Source of the DNA: JASHUC01 sp963849095
GTDB taxonomy: Bacteria > Pseudomonadota > Gammaproteobacteria > Steroidobacterales > Steroidobacteraceae
Assembly: GCA_963849095.1 (NCBI GenBank)
Contig: CAWKGA010000010.1
Span: 1 to 64,000 of the forward strand
Length of the DNA: 64,000 nt
Reading direction: 5' to 3'
Part shown: in pieces, positions 63,526-64,000 of the stretch
Layout of the letters: each line of letters opens with the position of its first letter
How positions within the stretch are numbered: position 1 is the first letter of the stretch
Made by a program: the position numbers and the translations under genes
The notes under the pieces: model-generated
What the model saw: only the letters and a program-made list of their open reading frames with translations
The model's database searches: none
What the model was told of the DNA's origin: nothing

Positions 63526-64000
63526 GCGCCACCCCCGACACCTCCAGCTACAGCCCCGCCGCAGTACAGCTGCCACCCGGCGGCCAGATCACCGGCCGGC
63601 CTGTGCCGCTGCTCGACCGTGCCGAGCGTTGGCTGCTCGGGCTGCGCTTGACGCTGGCGCTCGCCGCGGGCTGCGTGCTCATCGTGGCGGTCGGCATGAG
63701 GCTGCTCTTCCCGAGCGAAGCCGGCATTGCCGAACTGGTCGCCGGGATCTGCCGCGGCACTGGTGGCCGTGCCGGTGTTCGTCGAGGCCTGGCAGAGCCT
63801 GCGGCATCCGAGCCTGCACGGCATCACCGACCGGCTGGTCGCGCTGGCGCTCATTGCTGCGTGGGCGACCGGCGATCTCATGACGGCCGCTCTCCTGCCG
63901 ATCATCATGACGCTCGGCCACATGCTGGAGGAGCGCAGCATGCTCGGCTCGCATGAAGCCGTGCGAGCCCTCACCCGATTGACGGAGGCCGACAGCCGCC
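63522..64000 (+). CDS. Cation-transporting P-type ATPase, N-terminal part (frameshifted, runs off window)
   Basis: Starts MSATPDTSSYSPAAVQLPPG; first helix LTLALAAGCVLIVAVGMRLL. Near 63746 one extra G shifts the frame; removing it gives ELVAGSAAALVAVPVFVEAW, then ALALIAAWATGDLMTAALLP and IIMTLGHMLEERSMLGSHEA with VRALTRLTEAD, the usual helix pair and actuator entry of P1B heavy-metal ATPases. No N-terminal CxxC metal-binding domain is present. The catalytic DKTG and CPx motifs lie beyond the window. Confidence 0.85.

Overview
The window is GC-rich and reads as a chromosomal segment of a proteobacterium, most likely a gammaproteobacterium. The support is an E. coli-type System I cytochrome c maturation operon (ccmABCDEFGHI), a pqqABCDE cluster with a periplasmic quinohaemoprotein dehydrogenase, a CusA/CzcA-type RND efflux set, an OpgC-like acyltransferase and several TonB-dependent receptors. 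I cannot name a genus from the sequence alone.

Layout. 1-1900: end of a tandem tyrosine-recombinase element with palindromic end sequences. 1950-3900: PadR regulator with a membrane partner, then a VapBC toxin-antitoxin pair with a terminator. 3906-16858: a ~13 kb P4-like integrative element. It is bounded by a 14-bp direct repeat and carries integrase, AlpA-like regulator, primase-helicase, a candidate origin, an OB-fold (SSB-like) gene, a HigBA-like pair and many decayed small genes. 16843-17218: its attachment gene, a tRNA-Leu(UAA) interrupted in the anticodon loop by a 289-nt group I intron. 17383-24269: ccm operon. 24400-25135: two KGG-repeat stress proteins. 25212-28399: two sensor kinases and a LuxR-type response regulator. 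28509-34278: RND efflux adaptor, pump and outer-membrane factor. 34352-36511: PQQ/haem c alcohol dehydrogenase. 36522-39568: ROK glucokinase-like and GH15 glucoamylase-like pair. 39573-42776: pqqEDCBA on the minus strand. 43151-46675: TPR protein, SnoaL-like protein, OpgC-like protein, MscS channel. 46686-55231: PepSY protein, two TonB receptors and a BtuFCD/FecBCD-type ABC importer. 55405-64000: ECF sigma factor, HupE/UreJ-like membrane protein, PpiC-type isomerase, dihaem cytochrome c, three SPFH (HflK/HflC-like) proteins, a 25-codon linking ORF and the start of a cation P-type ATPase.

How it fits together. Ccm matures the haem c of the quinohaemoprotein dehydrogenase and of the dihaem cytochrome. 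The pqq operon supplies PQQ to that dehydrogenase. The TonB receptors, PepSY protein and ABC importer form one metal-chelate uptake neighbourhood. The SPFH/P-type ATPase block with its cytochrome, isomerase and HupE-like protein looks like a second, less understood metal-handling system.

Quality caveat. Several conserved genes (ccmG, the RND pump, a TonB receptor, an HflC-like gene, the P-type ATPase, the SSB-like gene) are each broken by a frameshift that removing one base would repair. This looks more like insertion errors in the assembly than gene death. Inside the integrative element there is additional damage that looks like genuine decay.

The most notable item is the group I intron in tRNA-Leu(UAA), whose gene is at the same time the attachment site of the integrative element.
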